The notes beneath the pieces were generated by a model. That model was not told where the DNA came from. It saw only the letters and a list, made by a program, of their open reading frames with translations, and did not search any database. Below are positions 8,992 to 17,480 of a stretch of 64,000 bases of DNA, one piece after another (positions within the stretch are counted from its first letter, which is position 1; each line of letters opens with the position of its first letter). Origin of the DNA: DASXQK01 sp963757155 (lineage in GTDB: Bacteria > Pseudomonadota > Alphaproteobacteria > Dongiales > Dongiaceae); the NCBI GenBank assembly GCA_963757155.1, contig CAVWQS010000001.1, forward strand, positions 56,745 through 120,744, given 5' to 3'. The position numbers were made by a program, and so were the translations under genes.

Positions 8992-10192
8992 CGCGGGTTG
9001 ATGGTCGCGTCGCGCGCAGCGGCGCCAAAGCGGCCAGGACGATGAGCCCGCCGGCGGCGATCAGGATCCAGAGCGGCAGCAGCGTGAGCGCACTGGCCGC
9101 GAGGCCGGCGATGAAGAAGGCCAGCGCCGTCAGGGAGCCGCCGATGCCCAGTGCCCAGCCCTGCTCCTCGGGGCCGGCCGCGCCGCTGATGAGGGTCAGC
9201 AAGGCGACGAAGGTGAGCACATTGCTGATCGCGGCGAGCAGGGCCACCAGCACCTGAAGCGGTGCGCTGAGGGGCAATGCTCCCAGGAGGATGACGATTT
9301 CGCAGGCGATCAGCCCGGCCGCCGCCACTTTGGCATCGGTCTTGAGCCAGGCCGCGGCGGCCCGATATCCCACCGACGTGCCGATGACGAACCCCACCCC
9401 CAGCACTGCGGAGAACAGGCCGAGCTCCAGCGAGGTGGCGTGATAGGTCTTCTGCATCTCGACCAGGATGTAGACGTAGTAGAGGGCGAAGCCGAGCTGG
9501 AACAGCAGATAGGAGAGGGCGATCGGCCCGATGACGGGATGGCGGATCGCCCTAAGGAAGATCTCGATGGGCCGGCGCCAGCTGAGCGCCAGCGGCTTTC
9601 CCGCGTGAGCTTCAGCGACATGGCTGTGCCTGATCCAGAGAAAGGCCAGCACGCAGAGCGCGAAGGCGAAGCCCAGCGGCGCCCGGAAATCCCAATGGGC
9701 GAGTCCGCCGCCGATGGCGGGGCCAGTGACGAGGCCGACGCAATTGACCAGCACCACATTGGACATGTTGCGGCCGCGCTCGGCCTCGCTGCTGCGGTCC
9801 ATCATCGCGGCCTGGGCGATGGGCCCGGTTCCCGCCATCAGGCCGGAGAGCAGCCGTCCCGCGAGGAAGAACAGAAGGTCGCGGGTCTCCACCGCGAGCC
9901 ACATCAACACATAGGCCGAGGCCAGGCCGGCCATGCAGATGAGCAAGGTGCGCCGCCTGCCCAGGGCATCGGAGAGATCGCCGAGGTAGCTGGCGCCGAA
10001 GAACATGCCGAGGGGAAACAGCGAGAAGGCCAGCGACAGATAGGCGTCGAGCACCGCCGGGCGGTAGACGCCCACCACGCCGGGATCGTGAAAGAGGGCG
10101 ATGATCACCGGATACATCAGCCCGAAGGAGAAGATGTCGATGAAGACGGCGGCGAAGAGGGGCAGCAAGGCCCGGAGGCGCGGATCGATCAT
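8969..10192 (-). CDS. major facilitator superfamily transporter
   Basis: 407 residues, about twelve hydrophobic segments. LSDALGRRRTLLI is the MFS loop 2-3 signature and LVTGPAIGGGLAHWDFRAP is the region after segment 5 typical of drug/proton antiporters and TetA-like carriers. The start at 10192 overlaps the stop of the upstream MFS gene (ATGA), so the two are translated as a pair. Its 3' end overlaps the end of the convergent ABC ATPase gene by 23 bases. The substrate is unknown; an exporter role is the simplest reading. Confidence 0.9.
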   Translation of the reverse strand: MIDPRLRALLPLFAAVFIDIFSFGLMYPVIIALFHDPGVVGVYRPAVLDAYLSLAFSLFPLGMFFGASYLGDLSDALGRRRTLLICMAGLASAYVLMWLAVETRDLLFFLAGRLLSGLMAGTGPIAQAAMMDRSSEAERGRNMSNVVLVNCVGLVTGPAIGGGLAHWDFRAPLGFAFALCVLAFLWIRHSHVAEAHAGKPLALSWRRPIEIFLRAIRHPVIGPIALSYLLFQLGFALYYVYILVEMQKTYHATSLELGLFSAVLGVGFVIGTSVGYRAAAAWLKTDAKVAAAGLIACEIVILLGALPLSAPLQVLVALLAAISNVLTFVALLTLISGAAGPEEQGWALGIGGSLTALAFFIAGLAASALTLLPLWILIAAGGLIVLAALAPLRATRPSTRVSAPPHT

Positions 10193-11509
10193 TTGAGCCG
10201 CAGCGCGAGCGCGGCGCAGACGAGCGCCGAGAGCCCCAGCAGCAGCAGCACGCCAGGCAAGCCGGTGAGCGGGAAGGCGATGCCGCAGCAGGTGACGCCC
10301 ACGGTGCCGCCGAGGAAGCTGGAGGCGTTCAGCATGCCGGCACCTTGACCGGCCCGGGCCTGGGGCAAGACGGACAAGCCGATCCGTGGGGCCGAGGCGA
10401 AGGGCAAAGCGACGCCGGCGCCGGCGGTGAAAAGCCCAAGCAGAAGGATCGGGAGCCCCGCCCCCGCGAGCGACACCCAGATGATGGCGCAGCCCAGCGC
10501 CAGAACGAGCGCCCCGCCCGCCACCGTCAGCTTTATCCCGACGAGGTTCCCCAGCACAGGGGCCGCCCGCGCGAAGCCGAACAGCGCGACCGAGAGGGGC
10601 AGCAGCGATAACCCCGCGGCGATGGGGGTCATGGCGAGCCCGGTCGGAGATTGGGCGAAGAGGTTGTAGTAGAGAAGCAAGGCCATGATGTCGAACATGA
10701 GAAGGAAGGCCAGCAGGCAGGCCAGCGCGAAATTCCGGTTCCTGAACAAGGCGAAGTCGAGGAGCGGCCGATCGCGGCGCGTCTCCGTCCAATACAGCGC
10801 GGCGAAGGCGGCAGCGGCCAAGGCGAGGGGAACGACGGCAGGCCAGGGCGCGGCAGCGGCTGTCGACAAAGCGTGCAATCCCATGATGAGCGTCACCATG
10901 AAGACGACAAGAAAGAGGAGCCCGGCCCCGTCCACAGGGTTCGGCCGCCGCGGCTCGCTGCGGTTCGAGCGCCAGAGCGCCAAGGCCGCGGGAAGCATGA
11001 CCAGCAGATTCAGCCAGAAATTGATGCGCCAGCCGGCGTAATGGGTGACGGCCCCGCCCAGCAGCGGGCCGATGCTGAAGCCCAGCATCAGGAATCCCGT
11101 CCAGGTGCCGATCGCACTTGGGCGACCCGCTTCAGGAACGGACTGGGTCACGGCGGCCAGCGTGCCGGCAACGGCGAAGGCCGCACCCAGCCCCTGCAGC
11201 GTTCGGGCGGCGACGAGCACCGGGCCGTTGGGCGCCAAGGCGATGAGCAGCGAGGCCAGCGCGAACAAGGCGATCCCGGCGGCGGAGGAACGCCGTCGGC
11301 CCGAAACCGTCCGCGGCTCGGCCGCCCAGGATGATGAAGGCGGCCGCTGCCAGCAGATAGGCATTGACCGTCCATTCCACGATCGCGGGACCGAGGCCGA
11401 GGCCGCGCGACATGGCGGGGAGCGCCGCCATGATCGCCGTGCTGTTCTCGCCGATGGCGAAGATCGCGAGATAGCAGGCGATGAGCACCAGCCTGGACTC
11501 CCGCGGCAT
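10189..11509 (-). CDS. major facilitator superfamily transporter, DHA2-like (one frameshift)
   Basis: About 439 residues after correction. The N-terminus MPRESRLVLIACYLAIFAIG and AIMAALPAMSRGLGLGPAIV lies in one frame to about residue 70; the rest, from GIALFALASLLIALAPNGPV and ARTLQGLGAAFAVAGTLAAV onward, is in the next frame. A single extra C or G near 11296-11302 explains it, and removing one base makes the length a multiple of three. The QGLGAA segment and TGFLMLGFSIGPLLGGAVTH are classic DHA1/DHA2 exporter motifs. Its stop overlaps the start of the second MFS gene (10192). Confidence 0.88.
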
Positions 11510-11537
11510 CGCCTTCCCCCAAATCCCGGCCGGCTCG

Positions 11538-12560
11538 CTATTGCACCTTGACGACCAGCTTGCCGAAATTCTTCCCCTGCAGCAGCCCGATCAGTCCCTC
11601 CGGTGCGCCCGATCCAGACCCTCGATGATATCCTCGCGGTATTTGACGCGGCCCTCGCGGATCCATTGCCCCATCTCCTTGTAGAAGGCGGGCCGCTGGT
11701 CCGCGAATTCGCGCTGGATGAAGCCGCGGATATGGAGGCTTCGGCTCAGCACCTCGCGCATGACCACCGGCAGGCGATCGGGTCCGGGAAAGGGCGGGGT
11801 GGCGTTGTATTGCGCGATCAGGCCGCAGACGGGAATGCGGGCGAAGTCGTTCAGCAGAGGAAAGACCGCATCCCAGACATGGCCGCCGACATTCTCGAAA
11901 TAGACGTCGATGCCTTTGGGGCAGGCCTCCTTGAGCCGCTCGGCGAGATCGGGGGCGCGATGATCGAGGCAGGCGTCGAAGCCCAGCTCCTTGACCGACG
12001 AAATCGCATTTCGCCCGCCCGCCGGCGATGCCCACGGCGCGGGCGCCCTTGATCTTGGCGATCTGGCCGACGCCGCTGCCGACGGGACCGCTGGCGGCGG
12101 CCACCACCACCGTCTCCCCCGGCTTGGGCTTGCCGATGGTCAGCAGCCCCGCATAGGCGGTGAAGCCCGGCATGCCCAGGATGCCCAACGCCGTGGTGAC
12201 GGGGGCCGCCGCCGGATCGAGCTTGCGCAGATCCTTGCCGTCGGAGATCGCATGGGTCTGCCAGCCGGAATAGGAGAGGACGATGTCGCCCTTGGCGTAA
12301 TCCTTGTGCCGGGATTCCATCACCTCGGCCACCGTGCCGCCCTCCATGACATGGCCGATCTCCACCGGCTTGGCATAGGATTTCCCGGCGTTCATGCGCC
12401 CGCGCAGATAGGGATCGAGGGAGAGGTAGAGGATGCGCAGCAGGACCTCGCCCTCCTTGGGCGCGGGGACCGGCGTCTCGTCGCTGCGGAAATCGCCGGG
12501 TTTCGGCATTCCCTCCGGCCGGGCGGCCAGAAGAATCCGCTTGTTCGTGAGAGCAGCCAT
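11538..12560 (-). CDS. NADP-dependent medium-chain oxidoreductase, CurA / PTGR family (two compensating frameshifts)
   Basis: 340 residues. The start MAALTNKRILLAARPEGMPK, then LSLDPYLRGRMN, GMPGFTAYAGLL and the nucleotide motif AAASGPVGSGVGQIAKIKGA identify a zinc-free medium-chain reductase acting on double bonds of alpha,beta-unsaturated ketones. After FV (near 12003) one extra G moves the frame; the true continuation reads KELGFDACLDH... and YFENVGGHVWDAV. A second shift near 11612 (one base missing) restores the original frame for the end EGLIGLLQGKNFGKLVVKVQ. Because the two errors compensate, an automated caller would report one intact but locally nonsensical protein. It stands alone next to the MFS pair. 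Confidence 0.85.
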   Translation of the reverse strand: MAALTNKRILLAARPEGMPKPGDFRSDETPVPAPKEGEVLLRILYLSLDPYLRGRMNAGKSYAKPVEIGHVMEGGTVAEVMESRHKDYAKGDIVLSYSGWQTHAISDGKDLRKLDPAAAPVTTALGILGMPGFTAYAGLLTIGKPKPGETVVVAAASGPVGSGVGQIAKIKGARAVGIAGGRAKCDFVGQGAGLRRLPRSSRPRSRRAAQGGLPQRHRRLFRECRRPCLGCGLSSAERLRPHSRLRPDRAIQRHPALSRTRSPAGGHARGAEPKPPYPRLHPARIRGPAARLLQGDGAMDPRGPRQIPRGYHRGSGSGAPEGLIGLLQGKNFGKLVVKVQ

Positions 12561-12700
12561 GGATTTCCCCCTTGAGATGAATCTCGGCCGGCCAAGCCTC
12601 CCCTTGCGCCCGGGCGCCCGGCAACCATCTGTGGAACAGTGGCGTTGGCAGCCGGCGCTGTCCAGCGCCGGCAATCCGTGGGAGATGGGAGCATCCGATC

Positions 12701-12880
12701 ATGGGTCTCGGGGATAAGCGGCGGCCGTCGAAGGATGATGCGCTCGTGGACGAAGCCGCCAAGGAATCCTTCCCCGCCAGCGACCCGCCCGCCTTCGGTC
12801 CTTCCCACGCCGGGTCGCCGGAAGGCCATGACGCGCCAAAGCCCGAGACGCCGCCCCGCGCCCGGCGGAAGAAGGGCTGA
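12701..12880 (+). CDS. small conserved protein with SFPASDPP motif
   Basis: A 59-residue protein MGLGDKRRPSKDD...RARRKKG. The central DEAAKESFPASDPPAFGPSH matches the short EA-x-SFPASDPP motif that recurs in small uncharacterised alphaproteobacterial proteins. It is acidic in the middle, basic at the end, proline-rich and without membrane segments, so probably an unstructured cytoplasmic protein. A GGAGATGGGAG stretch about 12 bases upstream could act as the ribosome site. Function unknown. A longer overlapping reading frame in another phase shows no family resemblance. Confidence 0.7.
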   Translation: MGLGDKRRPSKDDALVDEAAKESFPASDPPAFGPSHAGSPEGHDAPKPETPPRARRKKG

Positions 12881-12924
12881 CGGGTAACTGCCCGCTTCCT
12901 CTAGCGTAGCCCGCTCCCCCCAAA

Positions 12925-13085
12925 CGTCATGGTCGGCGAAGGCCGACCATCCACGAGTTTGTTGGCCGCAAGTCCGCCGTTTCGCTGCAATCCTCGGTCA
13001 TCCCGAGTCACCCAGCTCACCATCCCCGAATGCACAGCCTGGGGCTGGCAAACTCGTAGATGGTCGGCCTTCGCCGACCATGACG
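12925..13085. repeat. palindromic intergenic element, family B (paired inverted units)
   Basis: Two arms about 37 bases long, at 12925-12961 and 13049-13085, are inverted copies with one mismatch. Each begins or ends at CGTCATGGTCGGCGAAGGCC and carries its own small palindrome GGTCGGC-GAAG-GCCGACC, then a (C)ACGAGTTTG tail. The 87-base spacer shows no gene. It looks like a REP/BIME-type pair. Around it, 12881-13180 holds no coding sequence that I can support. Confidence 0.8.
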
Positions 13086-13180
13086 GAATAGAGGGCATGG
13101 CTAGTCGGCGGGCCGCGACTTCGCCCCGTACCGACGCTAGAATAATCGAGCGCGACAAGCCAAGCGGGGGAGAACGTCGC

Positions 13181-13456
13181 ATGCTGTTCATGGTCATCGA
13201 GACATTCCGCAATCAGGATGCCAAGGCCGTCTATCGCCGCTTCCGCGACAAGGGGCGCCAATGTCCGGAGGGCCTGACCTTCGTGTCCAGCTGGGTGACC
13301 GCCGATCTCCACCGCTGCTTCCAGATCATGGAATGCGAGGATGTGACCCTGCTCCAGAGCTGGGCGGCGAACTGGTCCGATCTGGTCGAGTTCGAAATCC
13401 TGCCGGTGGCGCCGGGCAAGGATGTCGCCGCGGCGCTTGCGAGCGGCCTCGGCTAG
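13181..13456 (+). CDS. DUF3303 family protein
   Basis: 91 residues, the family's usual size. MLFMVIETFRNQDAKAVYRR, RRFRDKGRQCPEGLTFVSSW and CFQIMECEDVTLLQSWAANW are the recognisable blocks, with a C-terminal FEILPVAPGKDVAAAL. Small cytoplasmic alpha/beta protein related to ferredoxin-like stress proteins; its biochemical role is not known. A GGGGGAG stretch sits eight bases before the ATG. The next gene begins two bases after the stop, so the two are probably co-transcribed. Confidence 0.88.
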   Translation: MLFMVIETFRNQDAKAVYRRFRDKGRQCPEGLTFVSSWVTADLHRCFQIMECEDVTLLQSWAANWSDLVEFEILPVAPGKDVAAALASGLG

Positions 13457-13458
13457 CG

Positions 13459-13821
13459 ATGGCCCGCGCCCCTCGTTCCAAGACGCCCTTCGACATCCTC
13501 AAGGCCGCGGCGCTGGCCTATCCCGAAGCCTGGGAAGACCATCCCTGGGGCGAGACCGTCATCAAGGTCCGGGCCAAGATTTTTCTCTTTTTGCATGAAG
13601 GGGAGGAGGGCCTCCGGCTCTCGGTCAAGCTGCCGCGCTCGCGCGAATTCGCGCTCGAATATCCCTTCACCAAACCCACCGGCTACAATCTGGGCAAAAG
13701 CGGCTGGGTCACCGCGAGCTTCGGCGCAAAGGCAAAGCCGCCGCTGGATGTGCTCGAAGCCTGGCTCGACGAAAGCTATCGCGCGGTCGCGCCGAAGAAG
13801 CTGGCCGCCGCCCTGGATTGA
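13459..13821 (+). CDS. MmcQ/YjbR family protein
   Basis: 120 residues. The pattern AYPEAWEDHPWGETVIKVRA, LFLHEGEEGLRLSVKLP and YNLGKSGWVTASFGAKAKPP, ending LDESYRAVAPKK, is that of the YjbR-like fold (PF04237), sometimes described as double-wing DNA-binding. The role is unknown; a nucleic-acid or small-molecule binding task is usually suggested. It follows the DUF3303 gene by two bases, so it is likely translated from the same message. Confidence 0.9.
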   Translation: MARAPRSKTPFDILKAAALAYPEAWEDHPWGETVIKVRAKIFLFLHEGEEGLRLSVKLPRSREFALEYPFTKPTGYNLGKSGWVTASFGAKAKPPLDVLEAWLDESYRAVAPKKLAAALD

Positions 13822-13852
13822 CTTCGCCCTTTCCTTAGGAGAAATTCGAGGC

Positions 13853-13930
13853 ATGCAGACCGCTCGCGTCATTCGCGTCAAATCCAAAGCCTCCGACATC
13901 GGGGAAGCCGAGGAATTGCGCGGGCGCTGA
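13853..13930 (+). CDS. possible 25-residue peptide
   Basis: ATG at 13853 after TTAGGAGAAATTCGAGGC, a good ribosome site about 10 bases away. It encodes a short, charged peptide that begins MQTARVIRVKSK and ends EAEELRGR. A terminator hairpin follows 24 bases after the stop. No family is recognised. A clear ribosome site and its own terminator argue for expression; length and lack of known relatives argue for caution. Confidence 0.4.
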   Translation: MQTARVIRVKSKASDIGEAEELRGR

Positions 13931-13954
13931 GCCGCTCTTGCAAGATCATCGAGG

Positions 13955-13982
13955 GACCCCGCCGGTCAGGACGGGGTCTTTT
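13955..13982 (+). terminator. intrinsic terminator
   Basis: Stem GACCCCG / CGGGGTC around a ten-base loop, followed immediately by TTTT (13979-13982). It closes the 13181-13930 unit ahead of the dapA gene. Confidence 0.75.
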
Positions 13983-14024
13983 CATTTCCGGCTCCCGCTC
14001 TCCGGCCAACCGAAGGAGAGGGAC

Positions 14025-14912
14025 ATGGAAAACGTAAGACCGCCGATATCCGGACTCTGGCTGCCGCTGGTGACACCCTTCAAGCAGGGCCGCCTCGACG
14101 AGGCCTCGCTCGCCCGGCTGCTGCGACATTATCTTGGCCAAAGGGTGGATGGCTTCATCCTGGCGGCCACCACCGGCGAGGGCCTGACCCTCGACGAGGC
14201 GGAGACCGAGCGGCTCATCGCCCTGGCCGCTGAGGAGATCGAGGGCCGGCGTCCGCTCTATCTCGGGCTCTCCGGCAGCGATACCGCGAAGCTGGTGAAG
14301 GCGCTGGGGCGGACCCGATCCTGGCCCGTCGATGGCTATCTCATCGCCTGCCCCTATTATACCAGGCCGTCCCAGGAGGGGCTCTACCGCCATTTCACCG
14401 CTCTGGCCGAGACGACCGACCGGCCGATCCTGATCTACAACATCCCCTATCGCACCGGCGTCAATCTGGGCAATGAGACGCTGCTGCGCCTGGCGGAGCA
14501 TCCCAATATCACCGGCCTCAAGGATTGCTGTGCCGATGCCGGCCAGTCCGCCGAGCTGCTCCGCCGCAAGCCTTCGAGCTTCGCCGTGCTCACCGGTGAG
14601 GATGCGCAGTTCCATGCGGCTCTGGCCCAGGGGGCGGAGGGCGGGATTCTCGCCTCGGCCCATCTCAGGACCGATGACTTCGCGCGAGTCCGCGATCGGG
14701 TGCTGGCGGGGGAGAATGGCGCCGCTCTCCGTGCCTGGCATGGGCTCGTCGATCTGACCCGCCTGCTCTTCGCCGAGCCCAGCCCCGCGCCGGTCAAGTT
14801 CTGCCTCTGGCAGCTCGGCCTCATCGACAGCCCCGAGGTCCGCCTGCCCATGACCGAGGTGAGCCCGGCGCTGGCCGCAAGGCTGGCCGAGGCGATGATG
14901 GCCGCCGCCTAG
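14025..14912 (+). CDS. dapA: 4-hydroxy-tetrahydrodipicolinate synthase (DHDPS family)
   Basis: 295 residues, the family norm. It would condense pyruvate with aspartate semialdehyde in lysine and peptidoglycan precursor synthesis. The key elements are present: the TTGEGLTLDEAETERL motif supplying the catalytic threonine pair, YNIPYRTGVNL with the relay tyrosine and the arginine of the RTG motif, and the Schiff-base lysine in ITGLKDCCADA. AAGGAGAGGG precedes the ATG at 14025. Its 3' end overlaps the convergent LysE-family exporter by four bases. Since the DHDPS family also contains other pyruvate lyases, the exact substrate is likely but not proven. Confidence 0.8.
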   Translation: MENVRPPISGLWLPLVTPFKQGRLDEASLARLLRHYLGQRVDGFILAATTGEGLTLDEAETERLIALAAEEIEGRRPLYLGLSGSDTAKLVKALGRTRSWPVDGYLIACPYYTRPSQEGLYRHFTALAETTDRPILIYNIPYRTGVNLGNETLLRLAEHPNITGLKDCCADAGQSAELLRRKPSSFAVLTGEDAQFHAALAQGAEGGILASAHLRTDDFARVRDRVLAGENGAALRAWHGLVDLTRLLFAEPSPAPVKFCLWQLGLIDSPEVRLPMTEVSPALAARLAEAMMAAA

Positions 14913-15499
14913 TCCCGCAGCAGCGGCACCAGCGAGGCGACAAGCAGCAGGGCCATCACGACGTTGAACAAACGCAGCCGGCGCGGCGTCATCAGGAAGC
15001 GGCTGGCGCCGGCGCCGAGCGCGGCCCAGGCGCCGACGCAGGGGATGGAGACCAGGAAGAAGAGGAGCGCCAGCAGGGCGACCTGCCGGTAGAGGCTCCC
15101 CTCGGCGGTCGTATAGGTCGCCACGGTTGCCAGCGAGATCAGCCAGGCCTTGGGGTTGATCCACTGGAAGAGCGCGGCCCCGACGAAGCTGAGGGGCGGC
15201 CGGCCCCCGCCGCCCGTGAGTGTTCCCTTGGCGAAGGCGATCTTGGCCGCGAGCCAGAGCATCCAGGCCGCCCCCACCCAGCGCAGGAGGCTATGGAGGC
15301 GAGGATCGGCCGCCAGCGGTCCGGCAAGCCCGCTGCCGAAGACCAGGAGCATCACCGCGAACCCGACGGCGATGCCGAGGATATGGGGGATGGTGGACCG
15401 GAAGCCGTGATTGGCGGCCGCCGCCGAGACCATGATGTTGTTCGGCCCCGGCGTGGCCGAGGTGGCGATGGAGAAGAGGAGGAAGGCGAGGAGGTCCAT
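14909..15499 (-). CDS. LysE/RhtB family amino-acid exporter
   Basis: 196 residues with about six membrane segments. The N-terminal FSIATSATPGPNNIMVSAAA, containing the conserved TPGPNN, and FQWINPKAWLISLATVATYT are diagnostic of the LysE superfamily, which exports amino acids or related metabolites. It converges on dapA. The 5' side carries a terminator-like hairpin 39-68 bases before the start codon, which could control expression by attenuation. Confidence 0.92.
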   Translation of the reverse strand: MDLLAFLLFSIATSATPGPNNIMVSAAAANHGFRSTIPHILGIAVGFAVMLLVFGSGLAGPLAADPRLHSLLRWVGAAWMLWLAAKIAFAKGTLTGGGGRPPLSFVGAALFQWINPKAWLISLATVATYTTAEGSLYRQVALLALLFFLVSIPCVGAWAALGAGASRFLMTPRRLRLFNVVMALLLVASLVPLLRD

Positions 15500-15537
15500 G
15501 AGGGCGCGTCCGTTGTTGGGGAGAGCGGACGGGCATG

Positions 15538-15683
15538 AAAAAGCCCCGTCCGGCGATCGGCGGGGCTGCTGACATTCGTGCTGCGCGCTAGCTCAGCACA
15601 AGCGCCGCCCCCACCGGCCGTGCCAGGCGGTAACTCGCAGGGAGGAGGGGCGACAGGAATCAAACATAGAGCAAGTAATCCAT
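15538..15683 (-). promoter_or_regulatory. putative attenuator leader of the LysE-family gene
   Basis: Reading the minus strand toward the exporter: a seven-codon reading frame (MDYLLYV, 15683-15660), then a hairpin GTGCTG...CAGCAC (15599-15578), then a terminator AGCCCCGCCG...CGGACGGGGCT followed by five T (15567-15538). The order leader peptide, hairpin, terminator, gene resembles amino-acid attenuators. The leader frame has only a weak ribosome site. The hairpin could equally just end transcription from the 15898-17446 unit upstream. The rest of the gap 15500-15897 shows no gene. Confidence 0.4.
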
Positions 15684-15897
15684 ATCGGCGCGGCGCCGTA
15701 AAGACGGCATTAGCAATCTTTGAGCGAAAATCTAAAGAGGGCAGGCCGAGGAGAAGTTTCACAAACCTGCCGCCGCGGCCCTCCCCTGCCGCGGTGGTGC
15801 GCCGGCGTGGTTCCCTTCCATGCGGCGCCGGAGGCCGTCGCCGGTGCCTTGGTCCGAGGCGATGCCGGCGGCGGCTCTCTCGGGGCAAGAGGACGAT

Positions 15898-16572
15898 TCA
15901 GCCGAAGCCCTTCACCACATCATGCTGGAGCTGATAGATGCTGCGCTCATGGGCCGGCACGCCCCGGACGGCCAGCGCTTTGCTGCCGAGCTCGCTGTCC
16001 ATGGCCTTGGCGACGGCATCGGCCGATCCCTCCACCAGGATGATCCAGCGGGGCACCTTGTTGTCGGCCCGGTCCTTCTGCTCGGCGCTGCGCCGGCGGC
16101 TGCTGTCGAGATCGGCCCGGCAGATATGGATGCCGGCGACGGCGGGCTGCTCGGCGATCCGGGGGATGAGCCCGGCCAGTTCCCGCATCAGGGCTTCGTC
16201 CTGGGCCGGATCGCAGTCGAAGCGGATGGTGCCGAGGCTGCCGCCGGCCCCGACCCCGCGGGACGCCTGCACCTCGCAGAGGGAGCGCGATTTATTGCTG
16301 AAATAGCCCACCGTCCGGAGCGTCCAGGGCGTGGGATCGTTGAGCCGGGCATGATAGGCGGGGCCGGAAAGCACGGCGGCATCCCTGGTATTGTAGAGGG
16401 TGAAGAAGGCCGGCGTGCCGGATGTGGCGATATAGCGCCGCCCGCGCAGGAAGCCCTCGATCCCGACCCGCTCGGGAATATGCTCGCGGTTGTGCCATTC
16501 GTAGAAGGCTTCCACCCCCTCGGGGCTGATGTCATGCCAGATGGCGATGACCCCGGTTCCTTGCAGGGACAT
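15898..16572 (-). CDS. DUF4286 family protein
   Basis: 224 residues. IWHDISPEGVEAFYEWHNRE, HIPERVGIEGFLRGRRYIA and FFTLYNTRDAAVLSGPAY match the DUF4286 family, small dimeric alpha/beta proteins found next to catabolic gene sets. The ATG at 16572 begins at the conserved MSLQGTGVIAIWHD; an upstream in-frame ATG at 16608 would overlap the FAH gene. It lies 19 bases downstream of that gene and is probably in one operon with it, under the TetR-family regulator. Biochemical role unknown. Confidence 0.85.
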   Translation of the reverse strand: MSLQGTGVIAIWHDISPEGVEAFYEWHNREHIPERVGIEGFLRGRRYIATSGTPAFFTLYNTRDAAVLSGPAYHARLNDPTPWTLRTVGYFSNKSRSLCEVQASRGVGAGGSLGTIRFDCDPAQDEALMRELAGLIPRIAEQPAVAGIHICRADLDSSRRRSAEQKDRADNKVPRWIILVEGSADAVAKAMDSELGSKALAVRGVPAHERSIYQLQHDVVKGFG

Positions 16573-16591
16573 GCTGTTTTGCCCTCTGCTC

Positions 16592-17446
16592 TCAGGCGCC
16601 GGCCGCATAGGCGCGCAAGCTCTGGTGCTGCTCGCCCAGCCCGTCGATCCCCAGCCGCAGCTTGTCGCCGGGCTTCAGATAGCGCTCCGGATTGAAGCCG
16701 GCGCCGACGCCGGCCGGCGTCCCGGTGGTGATGACGTCGCCGGGCTCCAGGATCATGAACTGCGAGATGTAGGAGACGATGAAGCGGGCGGGGAAGATCA
16801 TATTGGCGGTGGTGCCGTTCTGGACCCGCTCGCCGTTGACCTCCAGCCAGATGGAAAGCTTCTGCACATCGGCGATCTCGTCGGGCGTCACCAGCCAGGG
16901 ACCGAGGGGGCCGAAGCTGGCGCAGCCCTTGCCCTTGGACCAGGTGCCGCCGCGCTCCGTCTGGAACTCGCGCTCCGAGACGTCGTTGCAGATGCAGAAG
17001 CCGGCGATGGCGCGCCAGGCCTCGGCCTCATCGGCATAGCTCGCCCGCGACCCGATGACGATGGCGAGCTCGACCTCCCAATCGGTCTTCACCGATCCCC
17101 GGGGGATGACGATGTCGTCGTCGGGGCCGGAGATGCAGGAGCGGGCCTTGTTGAACAGGATCGGCTCGGCCGGGATCGGATCGCCGGCTTCCTTGGCATG
17201 GTCGGCGTAGTTGAGCCCGACGGCGATGAAATTCCCGACATTGCCGACGCAGGCGCCCAGCCGCGGCTTGCCGGGCACGAGCGGAAGGCTCTCGGGATCC
17301 AGGGCCGCGAGGCGCTTCATCTCCGCCGGGGCCAGGGCCGGGGCGGCGATGTCGGGGATCTGGGCCGAGAGATCGCGAATGCGCCCCGCGCGGTCGAGAA
17401 GCCCCGGCTTCTCCGCGCCTGAATTGCCGTATCGCACGAGCTTCAT
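16592..17446 (-). CDS. fumarylacetoacetate hydrolase family protein
   Basis: 284 residues. The FAH fold is shown by AVGLNYADHAKEAG, the metal-binding region KTDWEVELAIVIGSRASY, CNDVSEREFQTERGGTWSKG, KGCASFGPLGPWLVTPDEI and the C-terminal LEPGDVITTGTPAGVGAGF. Members hydrolyse C-C bonds of acylpyruvates or hydrate/isomerise 2-keto acids (2-keto-4-pentenoate hydratase, ureidoglycolate lyase, sugar-acid dehydratases) with Mg2+. The neighbouring DUF4286 protein, TetR regulator, SDR and DHDPS-like lyase suggest a sugar-acid or aromatic catabolic route. The precise substrate cannot be assigned. Confidence 0.9.
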   Translation of the reverse strand: MKLVRYGNSGAEKPGLLDRAGRIRDLSAQIPDIAAPALAPAEMKRLAALDPESLPLVPGKPRLGACVGNVGNFIAVGLNYADHAKEAGDPIPAEPILFNKARSCISGPDDDIVIPRGSVKTDWEVELAIVIGSRASYADEAEAWRAIAGFCICNDVSEREFQTERGGTWSKGKGCASFGPLGPWLVTPDEIADVQKLSIWLEVNGERVQNGTTANMIFPARFIVSYISQFMILEPGDVITTGTPAGVGAGFNPERYLKPGDKLRLGIDGLGEQHQSLRAYAAGA

Positions 17447-17480
17447 GGTCGTTCCTCTTCGCTGGTCGTGATGGGTTGGT

